Assembly: GCA_003663045.1 (NCBI GenBank)
Contig: QMZG01000069.1
Span: 1-6,280, forward strand
Length of the DNA stretch: 6,280 nucleotides
Source: Candidatus Altarchaeales archaeon
GTDB taxonomy: Archaea > Altiarchaeota > Altiarchaeia > IMC4 > QMZM01
Direction: 5' to 3'
Each line of letters opens with the position of its first letter. Within the stretch, counting starts at the first letter, position 1. Made by a program: the position numbers and the translations under genes. The notes below the pieces were generated by a model. That model was not told where the DNA came from and made no database searches. It saw nothing but the letters and a program-made list of their open reading frames with translations. This document shows positions 1 to 5,813 of this stretch, piece by piece.

Positions 1-611
1 GTTTCATCCCTTAATTCAGCACCAAATTCCCCCAGAGAAAAATGAATGGCATTGAGTATTAATGTTCTGTGACCGAGAAAAGATCTTATATTTTTCAATT
101 TCAAGTTCTGAGAAAGGTAATCTGAATTAAATGCAAAATTTAGGAAGTGGGAGAGTGTAGTGGGAACGGCACTCAGGAAGGTGGTTCCTTCTGGCCGCTT
201 ATAGCCGATGAATATATTCAAACCCTCTGGAGCCGTTTTGGTCATCAGAAGTAGATTAACTGGGAGCGATTTTTCCCTTGCTTCCCTTTCAATGGACCTC
301 ATCTCCTTTTCGTCGATATTAGCGAGAAACTCCTCAGGTTCAAATTTGTATTTCACACCCTCGATTATATCCATAGACTGGAGAACTGTGCTAGCCACAT
401 CCCTGGAATTTGAAAAATCGATACCCCTCAGCAAATCTTCCCTATATTGCTTCGCATCGGCAACAGTATTTATCTCCTTTCCGGAGAGTAGTTTTACCAA
501 TGGCAAAGGCTTTGGTCTACATTCAATGGTTTCAGATTCTTCAGCCAATCTGATCTTGGTTCTTGCCAAGGATAACAGCTTCTTCGTTCCCTTTATGATG
601 TATTTATCCAT
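1..611 (-). CDS. Partial protein of unknown function (C-terminus beyond left edge)
   Basis: This frame is open from an ATG at 609-611 to the left edge, giving 203 complete codons with no stop, so the C-terminus is missing. I do not recognise the family. The N-terminus is basic (MDKYIIKGTKKLLSLARTKI), followed by charged, mostly helical sequence (residues 50-115) and a more hydrophobic part (about 117-200) containing NLLLMTKTAPEG and SFLGHRTLILNAIHFSLGEF. No membrane helix or catalytic motif stands out. The ATG is preceded by AGG three bases upstream and lies 14 nt beyond the stop of a possible small ORF that overlaps the glycosyltransferase gene, so it is probably the next gene of that operon. 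The same frame stays open upstream of the ATG to about 726, which allows a longer N-terminus if a frameshift is present. Codon use is like the neighbours. It is real with fair certainty; the function is open. Confidence 0.72.
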   Translation of the reverse strand, partial: MDKYIIKGTKKLLSLARTKIRLAEESETIECRPKPLPLVKLLSGKEINTVADAKQYREDLLRGIDFSNSRDVASTVLQSMDIIEGVKYKFEPEEFLANIDEKEMRSIEREAREKSLPVNLLLMTKTAPEGLNIFIGYKRPEGTTFLSAVPTTLSHFLNFAFNSDYLSQNLKLKNIRSFLGHRTLILNAIHFSLGEFGAELRDE

Positions 612-625
612 TATCCTATTAAATA

Positions 626-739
626 TTAGATATTGGGATTTTGTGGAGTTAAATTCGGATTCTTCAAGGATTTTTGATGTAATCCAAAACTGAGGATTAC
701 TGAAGCAAAGATACTGAGAAAAGCCCAATCATCCAGCAT
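626..739 (-). CDS. Possible small single-helix membrane peptide, or 5' end of a frameshifted gene
   Basis: A 37-codon ORF starts at an ATG that overlaps the stop of the upstream glycosyltransferase (TGATG), a common translational-coupling arrangement. The product begins MLDDWAFLSIFASVILSFGL, with one hydrophobic segment at about residues 5-20, and ends in a polar, Asn/Pro-rich tail. It stops 14 nt before the ATG of the next gene. Two readings are possible. It may be a genuine small membrane protein. Alternatively it may be the true N-terminus of the next gene: a single extra A in the A5 run (671-675 on the plus strand, TTTTT) would join the two into one frame with an N-terminal membrane anchor. 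I see no family signature, so existence as an independent gene is uncertain. Confidence 0.35.
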   Translation of the reverse strand: MLDDWAFLSIFASVILSFGLHQKSLKNPNLTPQNPNI

Positions 740-1827
740 CACACCAGCCCCTCATAGATCTCAATCAATTTTTCAATGGTCTTATCTACCGAGTGCTGTT
801 TCACATATTCCCTGCAATTCTCCGATAGTCTATCCCTGTTCTTATAAGCCAGTTCCATTTTTTCCATCAAATCGCCTTCCTTTCCTCTTTCATAGAGATA
901 GCCATTCACCCCATCCTGGATTGTATCCCTCAAAGCCAGGGCATTTGCCCCAACAATGGGGGTTCCGCAGGCCATTGCCTCCAATGCTACCAGGCCCTGG
1001 GTTTCGGCAGTAGATGGAAATATAAACAGGTCTAATGAAGAATAAAAGGCCAAGAGATCCTCCCTGCTCAAAAATCCCAGGAATTTCACATTCTTTTTGT
1101 CCTTGGATATTTTTCTGTAGTAATTTTCTGCGGGTCCCTTCCCCGCTATTATTATCTCACCATCAAATTTATCTGAAATTTCTATTAAATCCTCTAAATG
1201 CTTTTCGTAACCAAATCTTCCACAGAATCCAATTACCTTGCCTTCTTTTATACCATATTTATTTTTAAATTCCTCTGTCTCTACCGGTTTGAAAAAGTTT
1301 AGGTCAATGCCATTAGAGAGGACTAAGGCATCTTTAACCCCCTTCTTCAATAGCCTTTCCCTGATCACATTGGATGGACAGGTAACAACGCTACAGGAAT
1401 TCAAAAGTTTTTTCTCCCAGAGGTTATAGAGCCTCATCAATGTTTTTTTCAATGGACCCTTTCTGGTTATGTATTCAATATACTCATCCGCAGGCGTATG
1501 ATATGTGAGGATTCTTGGAAGCCCATATTTCTTAGATATATAGAGGGCGGCTATGGCCATACTAAACAGGCCGTGGATGTGGATTATATCCAGATCCTCG
1601 CTTTTTTTCGCTATATTTGCGGGAATAGCCACTCTGTAACCCTTATAAAATTTGAATTCAAACGATCTGAAGGGGAATTCCCTTTCCTTTGGTTTGTAAC
1701 TGCTCGATGGATAATAGATATAAATTTCATAACCCCTCTCTTCCAGCTTCTCCTTCCACATTGCTATGGTGAAGGTAACGCCATTAACCTGTGGAAAATA
1801 TGTGTCTGTGAAGATTCCTATTTTCAT
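739..1827 (-). CDS. GT4-family glycosyltransferase (GT-B fold, retaining)
   Basis: A complete 362-residue GT4-type enzyme, expected to move a sugar from a nucleotide-sugar donor to a lipid or glycan at the inner face of the membrane. The N-terminal acceptor domain begins KIGIFTDTYFPQVNGV (residues 2-17), the usual glycine-containing first loop of this family, with IIHIHGLF at 81-88 and TYHTP at 108-112. The linker has TCPSNVIRERL (149-159) and LSNGID (170-175). The donor domain has GFCGRFGYEKH (200-210, with the phosphate-contacting Arg204 and Lys209) and the E-x7-E motif ETQGLVALE (Glu275 and Glu283). Its closest general resemblance is to diacylglycerol glucosyltransferases and phosphatidylinositol mannosyltransferases, but acceptor and sugar cannot be read from sequence. 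It follows a second GT4 gene by 14 nt, and its stop overlaps the next ATG. The AGAAGG before the start abuts the ATG, which is unusually close for a ribosome binding site; the start is fixed by the family N-terminus. Confidence 0.93.
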   Translation of the reverse strand: MKIGIFTDTYFPQVNGVTFTIAMWKEKLEERGYEIYIYYPSSSYKPKEREFPFRSFEFKFYKGYRVAIPANIAKKSEDLDIIHIHGLFSMAIAALYISKKYGLPRILTYHTPADEYIEYITRKGPLKKTLMRLYNLWEKKLLNSCSVVTCPSNVIRERLLKKGVKDALVLSNGIDLNFFKPVETEEFKNKYGIKEGKVIGFCGRFGYEKHLEDLIEISDKFDGEIIIAGKGPAENYYRKISKDKKNVKFLGFLSREDLLAFYSSLDLFIFPSTAETQGLVALEAMACGTPIVGANALALRDTIQDGVNGYLYERGKEGDLMEKMELAYKNRDRLSENCREYVKQHSVDKTIEKLIEIYEGLV

Positions 1828-1841
1828 CCTTCTTTTTATTT

Positions 1842-2834
1842 TTACTTTTTCAATAAATATTCATAAATAGCCTTTAACCTAGCACCTACTTTTTGAAGTG
1901 AATGTTCTCTGGAGAGTTTGAATGCATTCCTTGCCAGTCTATGTCTTAACCATTCATCATCGATAAGCCTCTTTAATTGAATCCCGAATTCCTCATCATC
2001 CCTTGCCTTTAAACAATTGTAATCATCCTTCAACCAACCATTGTAGGTGGGAATGTCCCTGACCAGGATCGGTTTTTCGCAGGCACTCGCTTCCAAAAGA
2101 ACGATCCCCTGGTTTTCGCAATGGCTGGGAAAGAAGAATATATCGCAACCAGAATATGCAGATACTATGTCATCGATGTAGTCTATGAATGTAACATTTT
2201 TTGGTGCTTCATTTACCAATTTTTTAACCCTCGGGTCCTCTAACCATCTATATCTCCTTCCGATCCAGATAAATCTATTATCAATTTCTCTTGCAATATT
2301 AATAAAGCTTTGAATCCCCTTTCTGATAAATAAATGTCCCACGGAGAAGGGAACCATCCCCTCCAGAGAAAATTCTTCCCTAAATTCTTTTCTCTTCTTC
2401 TCTGAGGATTTGAATTTTTCTATATCTACGCCATTGCTAATGACCCTGATTTCCTTATTCACCCCATAGCCTTTCAGAACCCTCCTCGTATATTCAGACG
2501 GGCAGAGGACGAGGTCGGCTTGATTGTAGTAATAGGTTAGGTATCTCTGTAAAAATGGCGCAATAGAATTACTGAAATGATAACTATCCCTGAAGTCGTC
2601 TGCGGTAACATGGGCATGTAGAACTACCTTCTTCCCCAATTTCTTCATCTTTTTGGCAATATACAGAGACTTCAAGCCAATGATATTGATGTGAATAATA
2701 TCAAAATCCTCTTTTAGGTTACTAGTATGGGGAACGTTATTGAGATCCATGGATTTCCTCTGGTTATCTATTGCCGCACCAATACCGCCGACCTTGAGCA
2801 TGGATTCCAGTTCCAGGTAGTAACAGATCTTCAT
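1842..2834 (-). CDS. GT4-family glycosyltransferase, archaeal type
   Basis: A complete 330-residue GT-B enzyme related to its downstream neighbour. The N-terminus MKICYYLELESMLKVGGIGA holds the glycine loop (GGIGA, 16-20). DFDIIHINIIG (43-53) and VVLHAHVTADDF (70-81) belong to the acceptor domain. CPSEYTRRVL (111-120) and ISNGVD (132-137) match CPSNVIRERL and LSNGID in the neighbour. The donor domain has FSVGHLFIRKG (163-173) and the E-x7-E motif ENQGIVLLE (Glu240 and Glu248) after FFFPSHC. The protein is shorter than typical GT4 enzymes of about 360-400 residues but has all core motifs. No transmembrane helix is visible, so it is likely cytoplasmic or peripheral to the membrane. The sugar and acceptor are unknown; a role in surface glycolipid, polysaccharide or N-glycan assembly is inferred from having two such genes side by side. 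No Shine-Dalgarno sequence precedes the ATG, but a TATA-like element lies about 28 nt upstream. Confidence 0.93.
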   Translation of the reverse strand: MKICYYLELESMLKVGGIGAAIDNQRKSMDLNNVPHTSNLKEDFDIIHINIIGLKSLYIAKKMKKLGKKVVLHAHVTADDFRDSYHFSNSIAPFLQRYLTYYYNQADLVLCPSEYTRRVLKGYGVNKEIRVISNGVDIEKFKSSEKKRKEFREEFSLEGMVPFSVGHLFIRKGIQSFINIAREIDNRFIWIGRRYRWLEDPRVKKLVNEAPKNVTFIDYIDDIVSAYSGCDIFFFPSHCENQGIVLLEASACEKPILVRDIPTYNGWLKDDYNCLKARDDEEFGIQLKRLIDDEWLRHRLARNAFKLSREHSLQKVGARLKAIYEYLLKK

Positions 2835-2858
2835 GTTAAAGATAGTAGATAGATTAGT

Positions 2859-2866
2859 TAAATAAA
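2859..2866 (-). promoter_or_regulatory. Possible TATA box for a leaderless glycosyltransferase transcript
   Basis: Read on the minus strand this is TTTATTTA, inside an AT-rich 33-nt gap between the zinc-protein stop and the glycosyltransferase ATG. Its centre is about 28 nt before the ATG, close to where archaeal TATA boxes sit relative to the transcription start, so the transcript could begin almost at the ATG. The lack of a Shine-Dalgarno sequence here fits this. AT-rich gaps yield such matches by chance, so it is only a candidate. Confidence 0.27.
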
Positions 2867-2867
2867 A

Positions 2868-3035
2868 TTATTGTAATCGCTTCTCTCTGCCCATCTCAAA
2901 TTGCATTCCCCTAGAACAGGCTACACATATCCCCTTTTCTGGGATATAACACTTGGAACAAACGCGTTTTCCACACAGAACGCAAGTATGCAATCTTCCG
3001 ACATTTCCGCAGATATCACAAAGTCCTTGGTCCAT
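2868..3035 (-). CDS. Small zinc-binding protein with four CxxC motifs (55 aa)
   Basis: An ATG-to-TAA ORF of 55 codons begins MDQGLCDICGNVGRLHTC and ends in GMQFEMGREKRLQ. Eight cysteines form four CxxC pairs: Cys6/9, Cys18/21, Cys26/29 and Cys37/40, with His16 and Tyr30 nearby. The spacing (x8, x4, x7 between pairs) suggests two zinc ions held in an interleaved, B-box or HIT-finger-like way, with a short basic tail. Small proteins of this kind are common in archaea; roles in nucleic-acid or protein binding are presumed rather than known. So high a density of paired cysteines in a short ORF on the strand of its neighbours is hard to explain by chance. It lies 24 nt after the MTH938-like gene. 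No Shine-Dalgarno sequence is visible, and a TATA-like box sits about 24 nt upstream, so it may start its own leaderless transcript. Confidence 0.78.
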   Translation of the reverse strand: MDQGLCDICGNVGRLHTCVLCGKRVCSKCYIPEKGICVACSRGMQFEMGREKRLQ

Positions 3036-3054
3036 AATCTACTTTGGGATTCCG

Positions 3055-3063
3055 TATATTTAA
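3055..3063 (-). promoter_or_regulatory. Possible TATA box for a leaderless zinc-protein transcript
   Basis: On the minus strand this reads TTAAATATA, overlapping the stop codon of the MTH938-like gene. Its centre is about 24 nt upstream of the zinc-protein ATG, near the usual archaeal TATA-to-start distance, and the intervening bases contain no Shine-Dalgarno sequence. Together these hint that transcription restarts here, separating the sorting operon from the zinc-protein and glycosyltransferase genes. The evidence is one short motif, so confidence is low. Confidence 0.3.
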
Positions 3064-3401
3064 CACGTCAGATGTAACGCGGCAATTACCCTCTTTTCTC
3101 CAGAAACCTTGTTGTAGAGATCAACTGCCTTTCTCGTATCCATTGCCTTTAATTCTATCCCCAGAGAATTCAGATAATCCTCGACATTCTTGGGAACAAC
3201 CATAAGCCCCGAGTATCCAGTCCCCACTATTAACAATTCTGGCTTCTTCTCTACAATCTCATCCAGATCCTCTATCTGCAATCTATGACCCTCCCTTCTC
3301 CACCAATCCCCTTTGACATGATCCTCAAAGATGATCACATCATTTCTGTATTCTCTTCCATCGATAACAATTCTTCCAAATTCATAGCTTTCGATCCTCA
3401 T
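3060..3401 (-). CDS. MTH938-like (DUF498/AAMDC-type) protein
   Basis: A complete 113-residue protein matching the small MTH938-like fold family (DUF498), whose eukaryotic members include AAMDC and the complex I assembly factor NDUFAF3. Its biochemical activity in archaea is not established. Visible family features are the N-terminal strand-rich part (YEFGRIVIDG, 6-15), DWWRREGHRL (32-41), PELLIVGTGYSGLMVVP (54-70), where the GTG-x-x-G segment is the best-conserved part, and the C-terminal run of DTRKAVDLYN (88-97) and RVIAALHLTC (104-113). The length is normal and there is no signal peptide or membrane helix, so it should be cytoplasmic. Its ATG overlaps the DUF1616 stop by four bases (ATGA), which means the two are probably translated together, although no functional link between this family and protein sorting is known to me. 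Confidence 0.9.
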   Translation of the reverse strand: MRIESYEFGRIVIDGREYRNDVIIFEDHVKGDWWRREGHRLQIEDLDEIVEKKPELLIVGTGYSGLMVVPKNVEDYLNSLGIELKAMDTRKAVDLYNKVSGEKRVIAALHLTC

Positions 3402-4234
3402 TTTACATCGATCCAGAGGTGTAGTAATCTATAGGGTTCTCCTGAACCCCCTTTATATAACAAGAATTTCAATTTCTTTCTTCCCTTTTCCTTTGGTGAA
3501 AATGTAAAATTCTCCGTAAAGGTTTCATTGTGGTTTAACTTGATAGTTGTCTCCTTCAGAAGTTTATCGCCCAGCGTTATCTGAAGTGTATAATTGATCA
3601 ATTCATACTCGTGATTTACAATACCTATGATCACGGTGCCGTTTTCCCCGATTTTGAGGTTCTTTGGATAATTATCTGCCATCCCCCCGGGGCCAAGGAT
3701 ATAGAACTCCGTGAACTTTTCCCCCCGCTTCGGTGTTACTATCACATAAATCAGAGCGGATATCGATGCCAGAATGGATAGTATCAGGATAATGGTGAGA
3801 GCTTTATCTACCCTCTTTTTTGGAAGCGTCGGCTTATACGTAAATGATAAGACAAACCTTTCTTTTTCATTCACCTTCGATCGTCTTATATATGCCATTA
3901 TGGTGCAGATTATCGTAAAAATCGAGATACTGATCAGACTCGGAATCTGTCTGATCCCAAATGGCGTATAGTTCAGGATCAGACCAAGTAGAGGTGTTAT
4001 GGCTATACTCAGACCGAAACTCAGTGCGATCCGCTCTATTCCATCCAGATCCTTTTTCCTCGGGAACAGTGCGGAGATCAGAGAATATCCGGGCAGGAAT
4101 AATACCATAATCGGGCCAAGAACCATCCTGACGAATGTTTCATTCAGGGGAGGTACAATTACGAAGACCATCGTTAACAGCACAGCTGCCAACACTACCC
4201 ACAAATCCTTTGGAAATCTATTCAATTGCATCAT
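3398..4234 (-). CDS. DUF1616-family multi-pass membrane protein
   Basis: A complete 278-residue protein of the DUF1616 type, frequent in archaea and of unknown activity. DLWVVLAAVLLTMVFVIVPP (10-29), then the hallmark VLGPIMVLFLPGYSLISALFP (38-58) and GIERIALSFGLSIAITPLLG (65-84), mark the family. About five membrane helices are seen, near 11-29, 37-56, 68-88, 98-115 and 145-166. Residues 167-278 form a soluble, probably extracytoplasmic domain that carries four N-x-S/T sequons (Asn198, Asn214, Asn236, Asn242). There are tandem ATGs at 4232-4234 and 4229-4231; AGAGGA lies just upstream, and the first ATG overlaps the EpsI-like stop by four bases. Tight coupling to an exosortase and EpsI-like pair suggests it works in surface-protein maturation or presentation, which is inference from position only. 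Confidence 0.87.
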   Translation of the reverse strand: MMQLNRFPKDLWVVLAAVLLTMVFVIVPPLNETFVRMVLGPIMVLFLPGYSLISALFPRKKDLDGIERIALSFGLSIAITPLLGLILNYTPFGIRQIPSLISISIFTIICTIMAYIRRSKVNEKERFVLSFTYKPTLPKKRVDKALTIILILSILASISALIYVIVTPKRGEKFTEFYILGPGGMADNYPKNLKIGENGTVIIGIVNHEYELINYTLQITLGDKLLKETTIKLNHNETFTENFTFSPKEKGRKKLKFLLYKGGSGEPYRLLHLWIDVK

Positions 4235-5016
4235 CGTCCTCTAATCCTTGCATTAAATATCATGATCAGTGGTAAGCCAATAAGCAACAGGTTAATAACG
4301 AACCCGAATAACCCGAACCTATCCACTAATTGCTCGGCAATAATCTTCGATTTTGTTACGGGTTTATATATCCGAAGGAAAAAATCCGCGATAAACCTCT
4401 TCGTCAGATCTATCGCTCTTTCCTTACTCTCCTCGATTGGGGTAGCTACCTGGATGAGCACGAAATTTTTTTCGGTTCTAACGACTCCACTTTTCCACAT
4501 GAACCAGTGCAGGACGACCATCTCAAGGTTCCCCCTCTGAACAACGAATTTATTTACGTGCACGTTGTGGAATCCGCCCTCCCCGAGTCTTCTTACCCTG
4601 ATCGGAATAACCTCCTTCTCCGTGACATTCCATCTGCCTCCGTAGCATACCTCCAGGCTGTGGAATGCACTCATATTCTCACTGGAGAGCAGCATAAATA
4701 ACACGGCATCTGTGCCATTACTGTACATCCTCTTCATCACGGCGCCCATCTTGCCTTCTGTCTTGCTGATCGGTACATCTCTGGAGTGCAACCCTCCGAT
4801 GTCCTTCGGGAGATTCCCCAGTTCCTCGGTATTCTTAAAGTCAAAGATCGTGGTAACGAGGATCTCATATGGCGTTTTGTGGGTTTTACTGACGTCTATA
4901 ACCATGAGGTTGGAGAATATATCCTCGGGTGATGATAACAGCAGGATACATACCCCCACCAACGAGAACAGACCAACCACCGTCATATATTCCTGAGATT
5001 TGAACATCCTAAACAC
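4231..5016 (-). CDS. EpsI-like (DUF3485-type) exosortase-associated protein
   Basis: Proteins of the EpsI group are partners of exosortases, either as separate genes or as C-terminal fusions; their precise activity is unsettled. Here a membrane anchor (residues 12-29) is followed by an extracytoplasmic domain with LPKDIGGL (69-76), a stretch MKRMYSNGTDAVLFMLL (94-110), HSLEVCYGGRWNV (119-131, with His119, Glu122, Cys124 and Trp129) and VVLHWFMW (167-174). These match in order the LP-x-x-I-GGW, Y-x-N, H-x-x-x-x-C-x-x-x-x-W and YWF-type blocks of EpsI as I recall them. A second hydrophobic helix at 237-255 ends in an Arg-rich tail, which is not typical. The start is uncertain: GTG at 5014-5016 and ATG at 5005-5007 give a basic N-terminus suiting an anchor, while ATG at 4984-4986 has AGGA four bases upstream and a neat 4-nt overlap with the sortase stop. 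Confidence 0.76.
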   Translation of the reverse strand: MFRMFKSQEYMTVVGLFSLVGVCILLLSSPEDIFSNLMVIDVSKTHKTPYEILVTTIFDFKNTEELGNLPKDIGGLHSRDVPISKTEGKMGAVMKRMYSNGTDAVLFMLLSSENMSAFHSLEVCYGGRWNVTEKEVIPIRVRRLGEGGFHNVHVNKFVVQRGNLEMVVLHWFMWKSGVVRTEKNFVLIQVATPIEESKERAIDLTKRFIADFFLRIYKPVTKSKIIAEQLVDRFGLFGFVINLLLIGLPLIMIFNARIRGR

Positions 5017-5792
5017 TTACCGATCAATATTAAAAACGCGAATGCGAGTAAAAACAGGAATAGACTGGAAAAATCGTGGAAGAACTGCATGGCAGATTCC
5101 TTTCCATAGTAATTTGCTATCAATAATATGGAGGTTACCCTTAAAATATTGGCTACTACGGCTACTGGAAAAACACTGAGAAACAGGACAATCTTTCTAT
5201 TTGGGTGCCCCTCAACGACATACACGAAGACGGCAGACAGGGTAAGCAGTGCTATCATCGTTCTCAATCCGCTGCAGGGCTCTCCGATGACAAAGAAAAC
5301 ATTCTCCAGAAGAATCTGGGATGCAACATTGGTTGCCGGAATTCCCATCAAACGAAGGATCGACGTCGTGCAGGCAGCGGTAAACGACTGCATGTGAAAA
5401 CTGACATAGTCCGTGAACGGCAGGGGGATCATGAAGATGAGAAAACAGATCGGAAACATGAATTCATGTAAAACATCTCTTCCACAGAAACACAGGGTCA
5501 GCCCGGACAGCACCACAATAAAGGAAACCGCAGATACAAACAACGACCTATAGAATATCCCGATACCATAAAAAAACAGCCCCAGAGCCAGTATTACAAC
5601 CCCATAATTGAAATCCCGGTCCGAATACCTCAACAAATTTCTTTTCCTCCAGATGAAAAAAGCAGATATGATGGGCACTAAAAACCCATGGGAGTAATAC
5701 GGGTCTATCAACCAGGAATCAATTAAAGCGGAGAATATGGGGAGATAAAACAAGAGAAGAAGTAGAATAATCAAAACCCTATTGAAGTCCAT
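4983..5792 (-). CDS. Exosortase/archaeosortase-family transpeptidase
   Basis: A complete 269-residue integral membrane protein of the exosortase/archaeosortase family, which recognises C-terminal PEP-CTERM-like tails on exported proteins and cleaves them, probably transferring the protein to another molecule. The catalytic set is visible: Cys173 in GEPCSGLRTM (170-179), Arg218 in NILRVTS (215-221) and His239 in QFFHDFSS (236-243). DPYYSHGFLVP (30-40) and FLIFMIPLPF (117-126) are N-terminal motifs I associate with bacterial exosortases. About eight hydrophobic helices span the protein (near 5-24, 34-48, 63-81, 85-102, 111-126, 177-193, 200-228 and 241-259). It lies 21 nt after a gene for a protein with a matching C-terminal signal and overlaps an EpsI-like gene, so substrate, enzyme and partner appear together. 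The ATG start is preceded by an AGGA-type site about seven bases upstream. Subfamily assignment needs a profile search. Confidence 0.94.
   Translation of the reverse strand: MDFNRVLIILLLLLFYLPIFSALIDSWLIDPYYSHGFLVPIISAFFIWRKRNLLRYSDRDFNYGVVILALGLFFYGIGIFYRSLFVSAVSFIVVLSGLTLCFCGRDVLHEFMFPICFLIFMIPLPFTDYVSFHMQSFTAACTTSILRLMGIPATNVASQILLENVFFVIGEPCSGLRTMIALLTLSAVFVYVVEGHPNRKIVLFLSVFPVAVVANILRVTSILLIANYYGKESAMQFFHDFSSLFLFLLAFAFLILIGKCLGCSNLRNI
4991..4994 (-). promoter_or_regulatory. Possible ribosome binding site for the shortest EpsI-like start
   Basis: AGGA on the minus strand lies four bases before the ATG at 4984-4986, inside the last codons of the sortase gene. If used, translation of the EpsI-like protein begins at residue 11 of the longest form with an ATGA overlap, as at the two following junctions. 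The spacing is a little short, and the longer starts give a more anchor-like basic N-terminus, so it does not settle the start. Confidence 0.3.
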
Positions 5793-5813
5793 AGTCCATC
5801 CTGTATGTTCTAT

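Noticed and set aside
208..693. Plus-strand 161-codon ORF
   Set aside because: It lies antisense to the open minus-strand frame at 1-611 and to the small ORF; its Ser/Phe/Leu-rich product resembles a shadow and it would be the only plus-strand gene.
1828..1841. A-rich gap between the glycosyltransferases as a terminator or promoter
   Set aside because: It is only 14 nt, reads A-rich rather than T-rich on the coding strand and has no hairpin; it is better explained as a short intra-operon spacer.
1498..1866. Plus-strand 122-codon ORF over the second glycosyltransferase
   Set aside because: It is antisense to the conserved N-terminal domain of a clear GT4 enzyme and to the gap after the first one.
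3398..4234. Sequons as proof of N-glycosylation
   Set aside because: N-x-S/T triplets are frequent by chance in Asn/Thr-rich domains, and no oligosaccharyltransferase is present in the window; kept only as a clue.
4330..5471. Several plus-strand ORFs across the EpsI-like and sortase genes
   Set aside because: They overlap each other and are antisense to genes with recognisable motifs; none has a domain signature.
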